Shown here: positions 20,701-33,100 of the stretch, piece after piece
How positions within the stretch are numbered: the stretch's first letter is position 1
How the letters are laid out: each line of letters opens with the position of its first letter
Assembly (NCBI RefSeq): GCF_901709675.1
Contig: NC_051106.1
Coordinates: 10,178,001-10,242,000, forward strand
Length of the DNA stretch: 64,000 nt
Source of the DNA: Syngnathus acus
Taxonomy: Eukaryota; Chordata; Actinopteri; Syngnathiformes; Syngnathidae
Direction of reading: 5' to 3'
Translations under genes and position numbers: made by a program
Notes under the pieces: model-generated
The model's input: the letters and a program-made list of their open reading frames with translations, nothing else
Told to the model about the DNA's origin: nothing
Database searches by the model: none

Positions 20701-23700
20701 TTGGGATTAATGCACCTGCAGAGCCCTCCCATTTGAAGTTAAAGACTAACTCGCAATTAAGAAAATCGCTCCCTCAGGCTCTTAAGACAGGACAATGGAC
20801 ACCGAGTGCAGAAGTGATATTCCTCCTCTGTTCAGCATCTAACACTAAGAGCCTTTATCTGTCTTTTATACGTATGTGTTCTATTTCAGCAATCATGCCC
20901 ACCGCTCATAATAAAACAGATAGAACAAAAACAAGATTGACTATGTAATTGCTACAGTGGAGCGAGGGCAAAAGTCGATTCACAATGCAGTACAGTATCT
21001 TCCTTTTCAGGAGAAGACACAACCCAAGGTGGATTGTTTTTCAACGTTCCCCAGCTGCCTGGCACCTCGTAAAAAAAAAAAAAAAAAAAAAAGCCATCTC
21101 GAACCACGCATATCTGCACACAGGGAGTTACACAATTATTCAGACTTTCCTGATATATGGAGAAGAAGGTGCACTTCAAAAGCGCCTTTGTCAGATTCTG
21201 CAGGGGTACATGAATAATTCAGCGCATGCGTGGGGGGTTGAGGGTGGGGTGTTGGCCCGCTCGCTACGGGCCTTTAAGTGGCATCGCACCATCTGTCCCC
21301 CCCCCAAGTGCGGAATCCTCTTCGGCGATGCCAAGGCGGCTCGTAGCGTCCTCCTGCAGGGCGTAACAACCTCCTGTGCATCAGCAGACGCGAGAGATAA
21401 TGATGCCGCTGTCTGGTCGGAATGTGCGGACATTTCCTTGGAGAGGGCAATATTGACACTTGGAGCAGGTGGAGAAAAACAAGGTGTACAGCAGGTAGCT
21501 AGCTCATTAGACACCTGTCCTCGCTGCCTGCCGTGGGAAGTTTCAATGTTCATTTCACCATTGTTATTGCCTCCAGCTTGCGTCCAAAATCAGATGCCCC
21601 TGAAGCTGGATAACTCGACATAATTATAATGAAATCATATATTTTTTTATGAAGGAATAACTGGATGTGTTTTTCTTTACATTCACTTTTTGCATTTTTT
21701 GGGGGGTTTTCCTATCAATCATGTCTCATGTGTTTGTGCGCTGTGAAAAGTTGCTACCTGTTGGTGGCTTGATGAGTGGCGGGGGGAGGACCGGGACAGT
21801 GACGGGCTGGTTGCCGTGTTCCTTGGTGCTGGCTGTAGAGGTGGACGATGTGGTGGGGTGTTCTGAGATTCCGTTTCTGAAGTTTGGCAGACACTGTGAG
21901 CTGTTGGCTCCATCCGGGGACACATTGCTGCTTGGTCTTGAAGATGGAATTTTTGGCAACAAATTTTCTGTGAAGGCAAAGTGATGAGATGCTGCTGACC
22001 TCACTCTCAATCCATCCATCCATCACAACAGAGCAAACCTTAAATTTGAATTATGGGGCAACGTTTTTTGTTAGATTAATGCCGGAATGAATAAATTGCG
22101 TACTTGTGCGACAGCGTGCTTTGGCCTTGAACGCAACTTGGTGAATAAAGTGAGAAAAAAAAATACTGCAGTGTATTGTTTTAAATCATTTTCCAATATT
22201 GTGCAAATGGTGAGGCGTCAATAGTTTCCGTCCTCTGACTGACTAGTCAGAGCAACAATTGAAACAAACAAAACATAATTGATCTGCACATTTCATACAC
22301 CCAAGTAGTTATGTGTCTTGTTTGCATGGTTTGTTTTTCTCACCTTATTAGCTAACTACACTGCTCCAGATGATTATCACCCAATTTCATGTTGTTCTAA
22401 TGCGTTTGTATTGATGCTTGCCATGTCAGTGTCTTGCACCTTTAAGGACAGAGATGTGCTGCGGCGTTTGACCGATGGTATCCAAGTTGTCCGAGTCTCT
22501 CAACTCCACCTTGTCGTAGCCGTACCACCCCAGCAGCTCGTTCATGGTGTTCTCTGCAAAGCTCTGCATACATACAAACAAACAAACAACGCTGGATGAG
22601 CAATGTTACTAAGTGCATTGTTAATATCTACTGACAGTACCTATTGATCTGTATTGATATCAAATAGCACAACGGTGGCTGGATGTGACATGAGGCAAGC
22701 AGTTCTAAACCCAACCAATTCAATGTCAACTACCCATTTGCCAAATATGTACAAAAAGATACACACAAATTGTGATAAAGCAGCGGCCATAGAGAAATGG
22801 TATCACTCTTGTACTTATTCAGAGCTGCCATTGATCAGTGCTGAGGCCAAAGAAAGTGCACAAGCACAGCATCAAATCAATTCTTCCCATTGAACAAAAA
22901 GATTGGCAGTCACATTGAACGTAAAACAATGCAGGGGGAAGGAGAAGGAAAACGTCTCACGCCACCGCTGTCCCTCGTGTCACCCACAACTTGGAAAAGG
23001 TGGGAGGATTAGAACGAGTGCAATCTAATCCTGCTTGGCGGCAGAAGGAAGCACAAACTTGGGCGGCTACAGAGGAAGCAGCCATCAGCCACCGACAGAC
23101 AGCTTTAGTATCGTCTGCGCAGTATAGGCTACATGCGATTGCGCTCCACCAATTCCTCCAAGCAACAAGTGGCCGGTCCGACTGACATGTGATCAACTGA
23201 AAAAAATGATGAATTTATTTCATCAAGTGCATCAAATGCAGCTGGATCCAAATATCTTTTAAGTGGCTATAATAATATCCTACTTATAAAATCTAGATCC
23301 AGGAGTGTCATATTTCATGCAGCCACTAGTGGCACACAATGAAATTGAGCAAAGTCAACAGAGCTTTTTTTTTTCTTCCCTCAATGCAGGGACACATCTG
23401 GGCAACACAAAACAGCTGTCAGTCAAATGTTCCAATACTTTGGTAAATTGGATGGGTTCAAACAAAAGGTGCTGTCTCAAATCCAGACTAAAATACCTTG
23501 AAATCAAGGATGGAATGTTATCTCATATTGATCTTGTGACGTCAACTTCATCCCTGCCCTGCCCTGCCCTGCCCTGCCCTGCCCTGCCCTGCCCTGCCCT
23601 GCCCTGCCCTGCCCTGGCCTGGCCTGGCCTGGCCTGGCCTGGGCTGCCATCCAAGACTCGACTAAGAGTGATCCCTTCACTTTTACTCTAGCACCACCAT

Positions 23701-26156
23701 GAGGTTGGCATTTGACTTGGACCAGATGAATGGATGGATGGGTGGTGTTACTTTGAATGACCTTTCTGGTGGGATGTTAATTTGGGTTTGTGTCTTAAGC
23801 AACTAATGTGTTATTCGGGACTGTCAAATTTGCATGAAAAATCAATCAATCAATCAATCAATCAACAGAACTCAAGGCTGTTGTATCAAACTTGTGAAGT
23901 GGCTCTTACACTTCAATCACATCTTACGTCAACTCTGTTGTGCTGGAGAAAGGATAAAAACTCTGCAATCGTCAAAATACTTTATGCCAAACTGTGTCTT
24001 GAGCATCCGGGATTCTTCTCATAGTAAATGAACAAATAGAACTTTCAGACGTTTTTTCAATTTTTAGAATAAAAAAAAGAGTATTATTCTTTATCTAACT
24101 ATGGTAATGCAAACTACATATTTTACAGCAGAGATTAAAAATTAAAACAAAAAAAAATCTAAATCCAGCAGACTCCAGCAGCCTCTTTATTCCATTGTAA
24201 AATAGCCAGGATGGCTTCCACTAATGATGACAGTGGCTAGAAACCAGAAGAGGACTCCAAAGACCCTGGTAGAATTCCCAAATCCACATCCAAACTTTCC
24301 CTTTTACGGATGACTGGTCCACTTTTTCCACTTTCTCTCCTCTGGCCCTCTCTGCTTTCATTTGCCTCTCCTTTCCTTGACATCTGAGCCGCTGGAGACG
24401 CTCAGGTTACAGTTTTTACAGCTTAGCCAGCCCCGTGCTCCATACATTCCTTTCTCCCCTTTCCTCTCCCCTCCGTGCCCACTCCGTCCGTCCGTCTTCC
24501 CCGTGATTACTCACCGGAGCTTACTTTGCCATGGCCCACATTAAGTTGCAGCCAGATGAAGGAAACACTGTCAGACTGTTAAGATTTCCAGGGGCGTACT
24601 CACAAGGGAACATTGTGTATTTGTGCATGTATGCGCATGTGTGTGTGTGTGTGTGTGTGTTTTTCTCCCCTATAATTTTAGGTAAACATATTCAAGATGA
24701 AATCGTGTACACATATGAAATAGAAAATGTTTGTTTGTGCAATTGTATTTTGGAGTGGATGAGTTATATTCAATGTTAATAATATCACATCTGCGGGTAA
24801 AAAAAAAAACAAAACTGTGACATCTGTGTCTATTTGGACATACTATAATGAGGCTTTTTACAGGTAGCCTAAATGTTATATTATGCTAGTGGCATAAAAA
24901 TATGTTACTGGTAGAACAGTCCACTTTAAGGATATGAATGAAACGATTTGGGGAAAAAAGATATTAATGTTCCATCACCAAACAAAATATTTTACAAATA
25001 CACCAGTAATAAGCATGACATTGAATAAAAATACATCCACACGACATCAGAATTTAGAAGAGTGAATTCATTTTTACAGAAGCTGTGGCACAGGGATGCT
25101 TCTAAATTCCTACTGAATGGCTCCAAGCACAAAAAGGCTTATTTCAGGTCTCACTGAGCTCCAGCAACCCATCGCTTTTCCTTACAATCTAACACCCCAA
25201 AAAAATAATAAAAATATATATATCCCAATTACCCCTCGTCGACATATCTACCTCGAAGAGTGTTTGCAACGTGATTGGCCGAAATGTGTACAAACAATGC
25301 CGAGATGGGAGACAAAGCGACACACAGAACATCTGCCGTCAAACGTCGCCTGCACTTTCTATTCCCCTCAATTAACACAACTGAGAACCGGTCAAAAGCC
25401 ACGAATGGAGAAAACGTGTTTTGTCATCGAACCTTGCACGGAAGGTTCTATGTTCTTGTCGAGCGCGTAAAGCTGACAAGAGACGCACATCTGGATCACA
25501 CGCCTCTGGGCAGCCGGGCAGCACGCACGCGCCTTTACTTGGCGGATATGAGCACGTAAACGCAGCACGAGGAGGCGAGTATTCCCCCATTGATTAGTAC
25601 TAATTATGCACATTGGATGCTCTCCATGAAGCGTTTATAGTAATGATAGTCGTGGGGGCGCGAGGTGCCTTCATGGCGCACGGGATTTTCTAGTAACCGT
25701 TTATTTAAGATGCATTGATACACGGGCGGCTGCATGGTGTCACAAAAGCGACAGAAACACACTCTTGGTGTCTTGCGTTCAACCTCGTTCAAATAATAAG
25801 TGACAGTATAAGGATGAGGATGCCGCGCCGATGGATGGATGAATGGATGGATGGATGCATGCATGCATGGTGCTGGCAGGATGCGCGACTTAAACAATAG
25901 GACTTGGGGAATAAAACAAACAAATCCAAACACACTTCAAGTTAGTCTTGCATACTTGTTAATATTCCACTTGGGTGCATCATTTCCAGAATGGTGTTTT
26001 AACACGCGCATGCTCCTCCTCACAAGCACTCCACGCGTAAACAGCATGCAGATCCGTTACCTTCATCTCGTCATTAATCCCCCTTTTCACCGGGTGCGCA
26101 GGTTTTCGGCTTCTCTTATTTTCCGGAGGTCTGCCCTCTTTTTCCATCTCTGCCAT
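11775..26156 (-). CDS. sobp: Sine oculis-binding protein homolog
   Basis: Nuclear protein of the SOBP (Jackson circler) family, linked in mammals to inner-ear patterning and cognition. Coding exons on the minus strand: 26061-26156 (ATG at 26154-26156), 22440-22563, 21758-21967, 19627-19778, 15922-16017 and 11775-13676. They join in frame to about 859 aa, close to the human protein. The start reads [20 protein letters not shown]. Two FCS-type zinc fingers are visible, CAWCQK...FCSEKCF in exon 4 and CDWCKH...FCSAKC at the start of the last exon. A Pro/Val/Ile-rich tract ([18 protein letters not shown]), a VIDLTV SUMO-interaction-like motif and the C-terminus [15 protein letters not shown] match the family. 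A polyglycine run near the start of exon 6 is encoded by a GGC-type repeat. It is divergent from pdss2, as in human 6q21. The terminal exon holds about three quarters of the protein. Confidence 0.96.
13457..13492 (-). repeat. (GGC)n polyglycine-coding repeat in sobp exon 6
   Basis: Trinucleotide run written as CCG on the plus strand. It encodes nine consecutive glycines in sobp between the second zinc finger and the [10 protein letters not shown] segment. It is likely to vary in length. Confidence 0.8.
15427..15555. repeat. Near-perfect 58-bp inverted repeat (foldback)
   Basis: Left arm 15427-15484 and right arm 15498-15555 are reverse complements at 57 of 58 positions, separated by a 13-nt loop (15485-15497). 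The element lies in the sobp intron between 13677 and 15921. No terminal motif, target-site duplication or open frame ties it to a known transposon. It would form a long hairpin in RNA or single-stranded DNA. Confidence 0.92.
18425..18699. mobile_element. Short non-autonomous DNA transposon, hAT-like (MITE)
   Basis: The two ends are inverted copies of CACTGGCGGAGCTAG. The flanks carry an 8-bp putative target-site duplication, AGAGGAAG (18417-18424) and AGAGAAAG (18700-18707), which differ at one base. An 8-bp duplication and ends of this type fit the hAT superfamily. The 275-bp body has no transposase frame, so it would have needed a transposase in trans. It sits in a sobp intron. Confidence 0.7.
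23552..23641. repeat. (CCCTG)n-(GCCTG)n pentanucleotide minisatellite
   Basis: Thirteen CCCTG units followed by five GCCTG units, in the first sobp intron. The variant switch is abrupt and each block is homogeneous. Confidence 0.9.
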
Positions 26157-27191
26157 GTTTTCTCACCGATACTTCTGTCAATATTTGCGGTTGGGGGAGG
26201 AGCGGTGGTGAGGGGGGGGGGGGGGGGGGGTCGGAGGTGAGGAGTGGGAACGAGAGGCAGCTCTTTACTGTTGCCAGACGGCGGATGTCTTGCAGCTTCT
26301 CAGCGGCCCGTTTGGAGCTGGTGATGCCACCGAGGGCTTGCCGTGCCGGGCTAAGTCAGCCATCTTCCGCCCGTCCCATCCGCGGTCCGTGCACGCACCA
26401 GCACCAGTGTTGTGCCGCCTGCCCGCCTGCCCGCCTGCGTCCAAGAGTCAAAGAAGAGGTTGAGCGAGGGGAGGAAAGGAGACAGGGGGAGGGGCCTATG
26501 CTGAAACATTATATGACGTGTTGATGATTAGAGGTAGACTGCATGTCTTCTCACTTTCCAACGGAGCGCAAATCAGTGCAGTCGCCGCATCTGTTCAGTG
26601 CAAGTGCCTTCATTCGTTTAGGGCGGGGGCTAGTCTGCAAGAGGCAAGCAGGTGCCCCCCATCCATCCATCCATCCATCCATCCATCCCTCCATCCAGTC
26701 CACATTATAGTGACAGCAGTGTGACATCCAACTTTCACTGCCTTTTTGTACATTGCCTCTGGAAGTTGTGCGCTCACAGCTTATTGGAAAGAGACAATAG
26801 AAATGTGTTACATTATTAGTGGCTGCTATTATACAGTAGTAATACATAACATAAGAACACATTACCAGCATCACTGCTTGTATATTACATTTTTAAACAG
26901 AAATGGGTGTGTATAAAAATAAGGAAAGTCGTTCCACTTTGATGAGTGTTTTTTATGCCAGTATGTGTACTTTTACTCAAGTCGGGAGGGAGTACCCACG
27001 CCACCTATGGATTTGTGAACTTCAGAGAGAGAAAAAAAAAAGTCTTTGTTTACCCTCAGGATTCCCTACTCTTTGGCAAAATAAAGATATATAAATTGTA
27101 TTCTTACCTTTATAGTCCTAATTTAAGACTGAAGACAAAATTAGATTTCAATGAAATGTATATTTTACATGAACGATCCTTGGATGGGAAG

Positions 27192-27199
27192 TGACGTCA
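27192..27199 (+). promoter_or_regulatory. CRE site upstream of pdss2
   Basis: A perfect TGACGTCA octamer about 220 bp upstream of the pdss2 ATG, followed by a half-site-like TGACGTTG near 27211. This is the consensus for CREB/ATF factors. The role is inferred from position only. Confidence 0.55.
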
Positions 27200-27233
27200 T
27201 CGGTGTGGAATGACGTTGCGACTACGTTTGTAA

Positions 27234-27244
27234 AAGATGGCGGC
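27234..27244 (+). promoter_or_regulatory. YY1-type motif AAGATGGCGGC near pdss2 start
   Basis: Exact match to the classic YY1 core found just downstream of transcription starts of many mitochondrial and housekeeping genes. It lies about 170 bp before the pdss2 ATG, so transcription probably begins close by. Confidence 0.55.
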
Positions 27245-27411
27245 GCACTGCAATAGGTCGTGTGTTGTGAAACAGCTAGTTACAAACTAGTGAGTTGCGC
27301 CTGTAAAAGATAAACCGATGAACACATGTGGCATCGAAAGTACTTAATAGTAAAATGGCATTAGATACTTGGAAGGCTGTTAAAAAGTCTTGAGAGTATA
27401 CAAGAGAGAAG

Positions 27412-30046
27412 ATGTTTGCACCTGTCTGGACTCGACTTCCATGCACTGTCTGGTCGGTATCAGTGCGAAGGACAATAAGTCTATTCTCCAGCCCAGGACC
27501 TTCAAACTGGAGTAAAGTGGTGTCCGACGCCGAGAAGATTGTGGGTTATCCAACCTCTTTCATGAGTCTCCGCTGTCTACTCAGTGACGAGTTCAGTAAC
27601 GTCGCCATGCATGTTAAGAAGCTGGTCGGAAGCCAACACCCTCTACTTAACACTGCAAGGTACAACCATTAGAACTAAGAGAGCACTTGAAAAGAAATAT
27701 CTCTGCGGTCGGTCGGCAACATGCGTTATTGCGTTTAATCTGCCATCCTGCACAGACGATGAGCAGAGTGAAGTGATACTTGTAATTGTTTGTTTTGTTA
27801 TTGTTTTTAATTTGAGACCTTTGGCACGAGATGACATTTAGCAAATCAATGACATGTGACTTCCAACCGGACACACCTCAACGGTGATCGCTCTCGCGCT
27901 TTTAAAGAGTCGTGCCACCGCTAATGACAGCGCTTCCTAAACCACCGGAAATACGGCAAAATAAAAGCGCAGATTAATAACGTTAAAAAATAAAGCGTGG
28001 CATGAGAAGGATTAGAAAACAAAGCTCGTCAAAAGTTACGAACGGGTCAATTTGACTCAGTTACATTTTCTGATGCTGCATCCGTCAGCTCGCAACAACG
28101 ACATACACAATTTGGGTCTGTTGAAGATGCACTCAACACTTTTGTGATATGATCATTAAAAAACGTGAGTAAACTCCACATTGCGATTTGAAATGCCATC
28201 ATTGTACATATTTCAGTTTCAGGGAAGAATTCTTCCAACGTCTTTATAAATCTGGTAGCCCTGTGAAAGTTCCTGCACAGTCAAGTCGAAGGCGTGGGTG
28301 ACCTCTTCACAACCCTTTCAAGATGACAGCAGCCCATTTCTCTCATCTCCTCTGTCCCCCCCCACGCTCACTCTTTTTCCATGCTCCATTCCCTTGCACA
28401 GGATTGATTGATTGATGAATGAATGCTGTTGTAGATAGTGACATAAATATCAATCGCTCGCAAGCCAGCCCTCACAAACGCTCAGAAGAGAGCTGCCTCA
28501 TAACAGTTGAGGTATTTTCTATTTTGCAGGTTGCATGTGTAGGATGAAGAGAGTTTGCTCCAAAAGGTCATTTCTGTTTTTGGACAAAGTGGCATGAGGA
28601 ATTTGTTCAATGGAAGGTGCAATGACTCTCTCTTCGTAATGGTTGTGTGTTTTTCCATAGCACCAAAAATGTCAATCATTCATATATTCATTCTGTCATC
28701 TCTCTCTCTTTTTTTTTTTTTGCATTCTCATTTTAGCTCCACTATGTCTGCATTCCCTCCCTCTTTTCATGGTCCATCTCCCACATCCACTCTGTCCTCC
28801 CCGCCTTTCCCTGTGGTGCAGGGGTGGGTCAAAGATGGGGGGGGGGGGGTGTCTGGGCATTGAGCAGTGGGGGTGTGGCCGCCTGTCTCCCTCGGAGCCC
28901 CTAACGAGAGCGTGATTCATGGCCCAAGGCGCTCGCTCTCTTAGGGACGGGATTAGAGGTGCTCTGTCTAAACGCTCCCACGAGACATTAAAAAGATATT
29001 TAATCTAGCTTCCACATAAACAGGCAGCTGTGTGTGGGCCTGCCATTCTTTGTGTACTACATGCATTATTTTGTACACTACACATCCAGTATTCCAGTGA
29101 GTGTGTCCACTAACTGTGTCACCATTTTGAGAATTTATGATTTCAGTTCAGCAACTTGCACAGAAGCTTCATAAAAAATAAGGATATTAATTGCTTTAGC
29201 TTGGCTGTGTGTTCTTTTCAATTGTGACCACTTGCACAATCTATGTGCGTTTGAATGTTTTTTTTTTGTGGGCCACTTATGAGCTACCATAGCTCAGGCT
29301 CATGACAGCTTTTGGCAAAACATAATTCTAAAGTGACAGTAGTGGAAGGAAAAAACATCCTGTCACCCAGTCTGAGTCATTTTTTTCAAAAGCTGCCATG
29401 AAGAGAGAGTTTGATGACTAGAACAGCCAATTTCAGGAAAAACAGTCAACAGGAAGTTTTTTGTTTTGGCATGTCTGTCATGGACAGAAGATGTTGCAGC
29501 GTTCAAAAATCAGATACCCATACTCAACTAGACATGCAGAGAATAAAAGCGGGTAATATGTGGCAAACGCTCCGTGTGCGGCCGGCCTAATTGTTCCTCT
29601 TCTTTTTTGCAGAGGTTTTGTCTCCGACAGCAGGAACAACCTTCAGATGAGAGGACTGGTTGTCCTTCTTCTTTCAAAAGCCGCAGGACCCAGCTACGCG
29701 TCGTCCGATCCATTAGCTCAGGACATGGTCGGCGGCATCTACCCCAGGTCAAATCCACTCATGTCACATTTGTGTGTCTCTATGCGAGTGTTTGCCAACC
29801 TTTATTGAGACATACGCAGAGGTGTTCCAATTTAGCCGTATTTTGTTAAGGGCACTTGCCATGTGTTCAGCTGTTCCGGGGAGGTTGCTCATTCCAAAAG
29901 TGTCTGCTGCCGTGAGTTGTGACGCCCTGAAAGGAGTTCTTTCTTTTCTTTGCTTGCTCATAATGTGCGTCGTTGAGCAGTGTCTGTGTGGACAGATCCG
30001 AATACACTTGTTATTATAAAACAGGCAAGAGTACAAATACTTGTTG

Positions 30047-30140
<94 letters not shown>

Positions 30141-33100
30141 AGCTCACTTGGTGCTTGTGTCACACTGCCGTACTTGCACGCATTCCTTCACTGCACTGTG
30201 ATGGACATCTTGACCCCGCACGCAGTGTGACTTGATCACCTCATTTGTGCTTCCACCCGCACTCACTCTTAGCTCTCTCAGGCTCATTAGCACCTCTGCT
30301 GATGGCGAGAGAGAAGGTGCGGGATGATTGAAACCTCCGGGGGAGATGGTCTCCTCCCTCCCGACAGGCAGCATTTGTAAAAGATTCCCCACTCTGCTGC
30401 CTGACACTGATGATTCACCAAAACAGCCAAATGATTGATGGGCAGATGGCAAGTATGAATGCTTATGTTGATGGCCTGATAGGACAAACATTGATGAGCC
30501 AAACCATGGGATGGATGGATGGATGGATGGATGGATGGATGGATGGATGGATGGATGGATGGATGGATGGATGGAGGGAGGGAGGGAGGGAGGGAGGGAG
30601 GGAGGGAGGGATGGATGGATGGATGGATGGATGGATGGATGGGACGAAAGGATGAAGGAATGAATGAATTATATTCTCCATCTTCCAGGCAGCGCTCTTC
30701 TTTTAAGTCACTCTCCCATCCGCAAGGCTACATTTAATGCAAAGGCAGACAGCTGAGGGAGGAAAATGGCATAGAAGGCTCAGGACGAGAGGCGTGGCGA
30801 GGGGGCGTTCCAACGCGGCAAGATGGCATCAGTTGCTATGCAACCAGCCACCAAAGCTATTTATACACAAGCCCCCTTGTCCCCCTTTTTTTTTTGTTCC
30901 GCCCAAAGCCCCACAGATACATAAGTGGACTGAGAGACAAAAGGTTTGGGACATACTGTACGTGCGCAAGGAGTTGATCTCATTACTGCAGGTGAACTTG
31001 TGTGCAGTGGTTCCAGCAAATGATTATTTTACACTTTATCATCATCTTTGATGACACTACCAGGATTTCCTGAATATAAAATGACAATGAAAGTGTAGCT
31101 ATTATTTTACCCTTACATTTATTTGACTCTTTAATGAGCTCATTGTGAGCACTTTAAGCCACTTGTAATTGGCACTTGACGCAATTCAATCATCAATTTT
31201 AAGTCGAACAAATCGTCAACAAAAATGATGAGCAACTCATAATATTATCTAATAGAATTGGCCTCAGAATGAAATACTAGAAGTAGTACATTTTGGGGCT
31301 GACAGCAGAGAATGAAAAGCCGCATATCAGTGACACCCATTGAAATGCATTGGTGTTAAAAAAAGAAAACCTGGTTCATTCAAGGCAAAAAAAAAAAAAA
31401 ACCCATCAAGATTTTTTGCCATGGCCAATCTTGAGAACAAGCAACTTTCAAAGAACATTTTTTTCCGTGTGCTTATTGCAACGCCCATGGAGGGCGACCG
31501 TGGTGTTTGGCTAACCTGTCAGACAATAGGTGTGATTGAGAACTACGTTACATTATTGAATGTTAATCACCCCTTTTTTTCCAGCTGACATTGAACTCGC
31601 CAATTACCTGCCTTGGATGTGCGTGTGTGAGTTTTGGTGTTTTGGGATGGGGGGGGGGGGGGCGCAAAACAGGCTCATCAGTTTCTCACTGTGGCTGAAA
31701 AAGGTAAGTGGCTATCAGGGCGGGCGACCAACCCTGTCCAGATGAATCCCTCCATCCCTCCCTCCCTCCCTCCTTCCCGCCGCAGCCCTGTGAGTTCCTT
31801 CCATATGGGCTCCTAATTATCTGCCACCAATGACTGAATCAACATTTGATTATTTCCAAAAGCCTCCACTCAAAGAATAGGCTCAAAAGTGGCTGTTGTA
31901 TGCTTACTTTGAATCATGAACGAGCTCCAGCAAGTGCTTTTTCATTTCTTTTTCAGAGTGACAAATGAGCATGAGTGTTGCCAGCTGCAGGGTGCTATAA
32001 AACAACGTATGAAATAAATGTGCTTTATGCAGGACAAACCATTTTGCAGCTACCTCATTGATGATGACCTATGAACATCTTTGATTGTAAACGCTCCGTC
32101 AATGTTACATGTCTTTATTTCCTGTTTTGTCCGCATGGTAGCCAGCGCAATTTGGCAGAAATCACCGAGTTGATTCACACGGCGTTCCTGGTGCATCGCG
32201 GGGTGGTCAATTTGAAAGAGTTGACGGCTTCTGACGGCCTGCTGAAGGACATGGAGTTTGGCAATAAAATGGCCGTCCTCAGCGGAGACTTCCTTCTCGC
32301 AAACGCTTGCACCGGATTGGCACAGTTAAACAACACCAAGGTAATCTGTGCGGCTGGCTCATGCATGAACAAACAAGTTGTCATTCTCATCATTTTATGG
32401 AACTATATTTGCATCCAGCCTATGCCGTTATGGGCAGATGTAGCATTGAGCCATTTGCTACAAAGCTGTTTATTTCAAACAATAATGACTTATTAGACAT
32501 GCACCAGGATGAATTCTGGACCATCCCACTTTCTATAACCCTTGCCGTTCTAGTGTGCGTGCATTCTAAAGAAGCGATAATATCAGGTTGTTGGAGGCCA
32601 TTGAATAAAAAGGATTAATTGGAGGCAGAAACCGTCATCAGCGTATATTCTCAATCACTCGACCCCAACCTGTTCCTGCCTTGATAAATCACGTTCACGG
32701 GAAGCTCTTCATCTGCTTTTTTTTTTTGCTACGTATGTAATTCTGATTGTCATCATCCAATTTCAGTGAAGTGAATAATAGTTACTTTTTAGGTACGCCC
32801 CATTTCCCTTTCTTTTGATATTCTTTCATTCTAATAACAATGCACCACATGATTAAACAAACTGAAAAGTTTCTACATTTCAGATAAAAGGCAGAAAATT
32901 AATGGATTTTTTTTTGGGTCAACATCTTGACGTGACCTGATGATTGTCTTTGAGCCGTTCCATCCTATGACAGTGATGGAAATGGTATGTCATGGCCTTG
33001 AGAGGTGGTAACCTGTGCCGCCGCCGCCGCCGCCGCTTCAGTCAAGTAATCTTGGCCCGCAGCTCCGGTTTCTTCCCTTTTGCAGGCCCTGTCGGCAAAA

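Larger units (their letters stand above)
26157..27411. promoter_or_regulatory. Divergent intergenic region between sobp and pdss2
   Basis: About 1.25 kb between two head-to-head start codons. The sobp side (26160-26500) is GC-rich, with a poly-G run at 26212-26230, and fits a CpG-type promoter and 5' UTR. A short ATCC repeat lies at 26659-26696. The pdss2 side carries a full CRE (27192-27199) and a YY1-type motif (27234-27244). No further gene is seen. Confidence 0.6.

Noticed and set aside
30144-30491. Minus-strand frame of about 115 codons in pdss2 intron 2
   Set aside because: No splice context or homology recognised; it is next to simple repeats.
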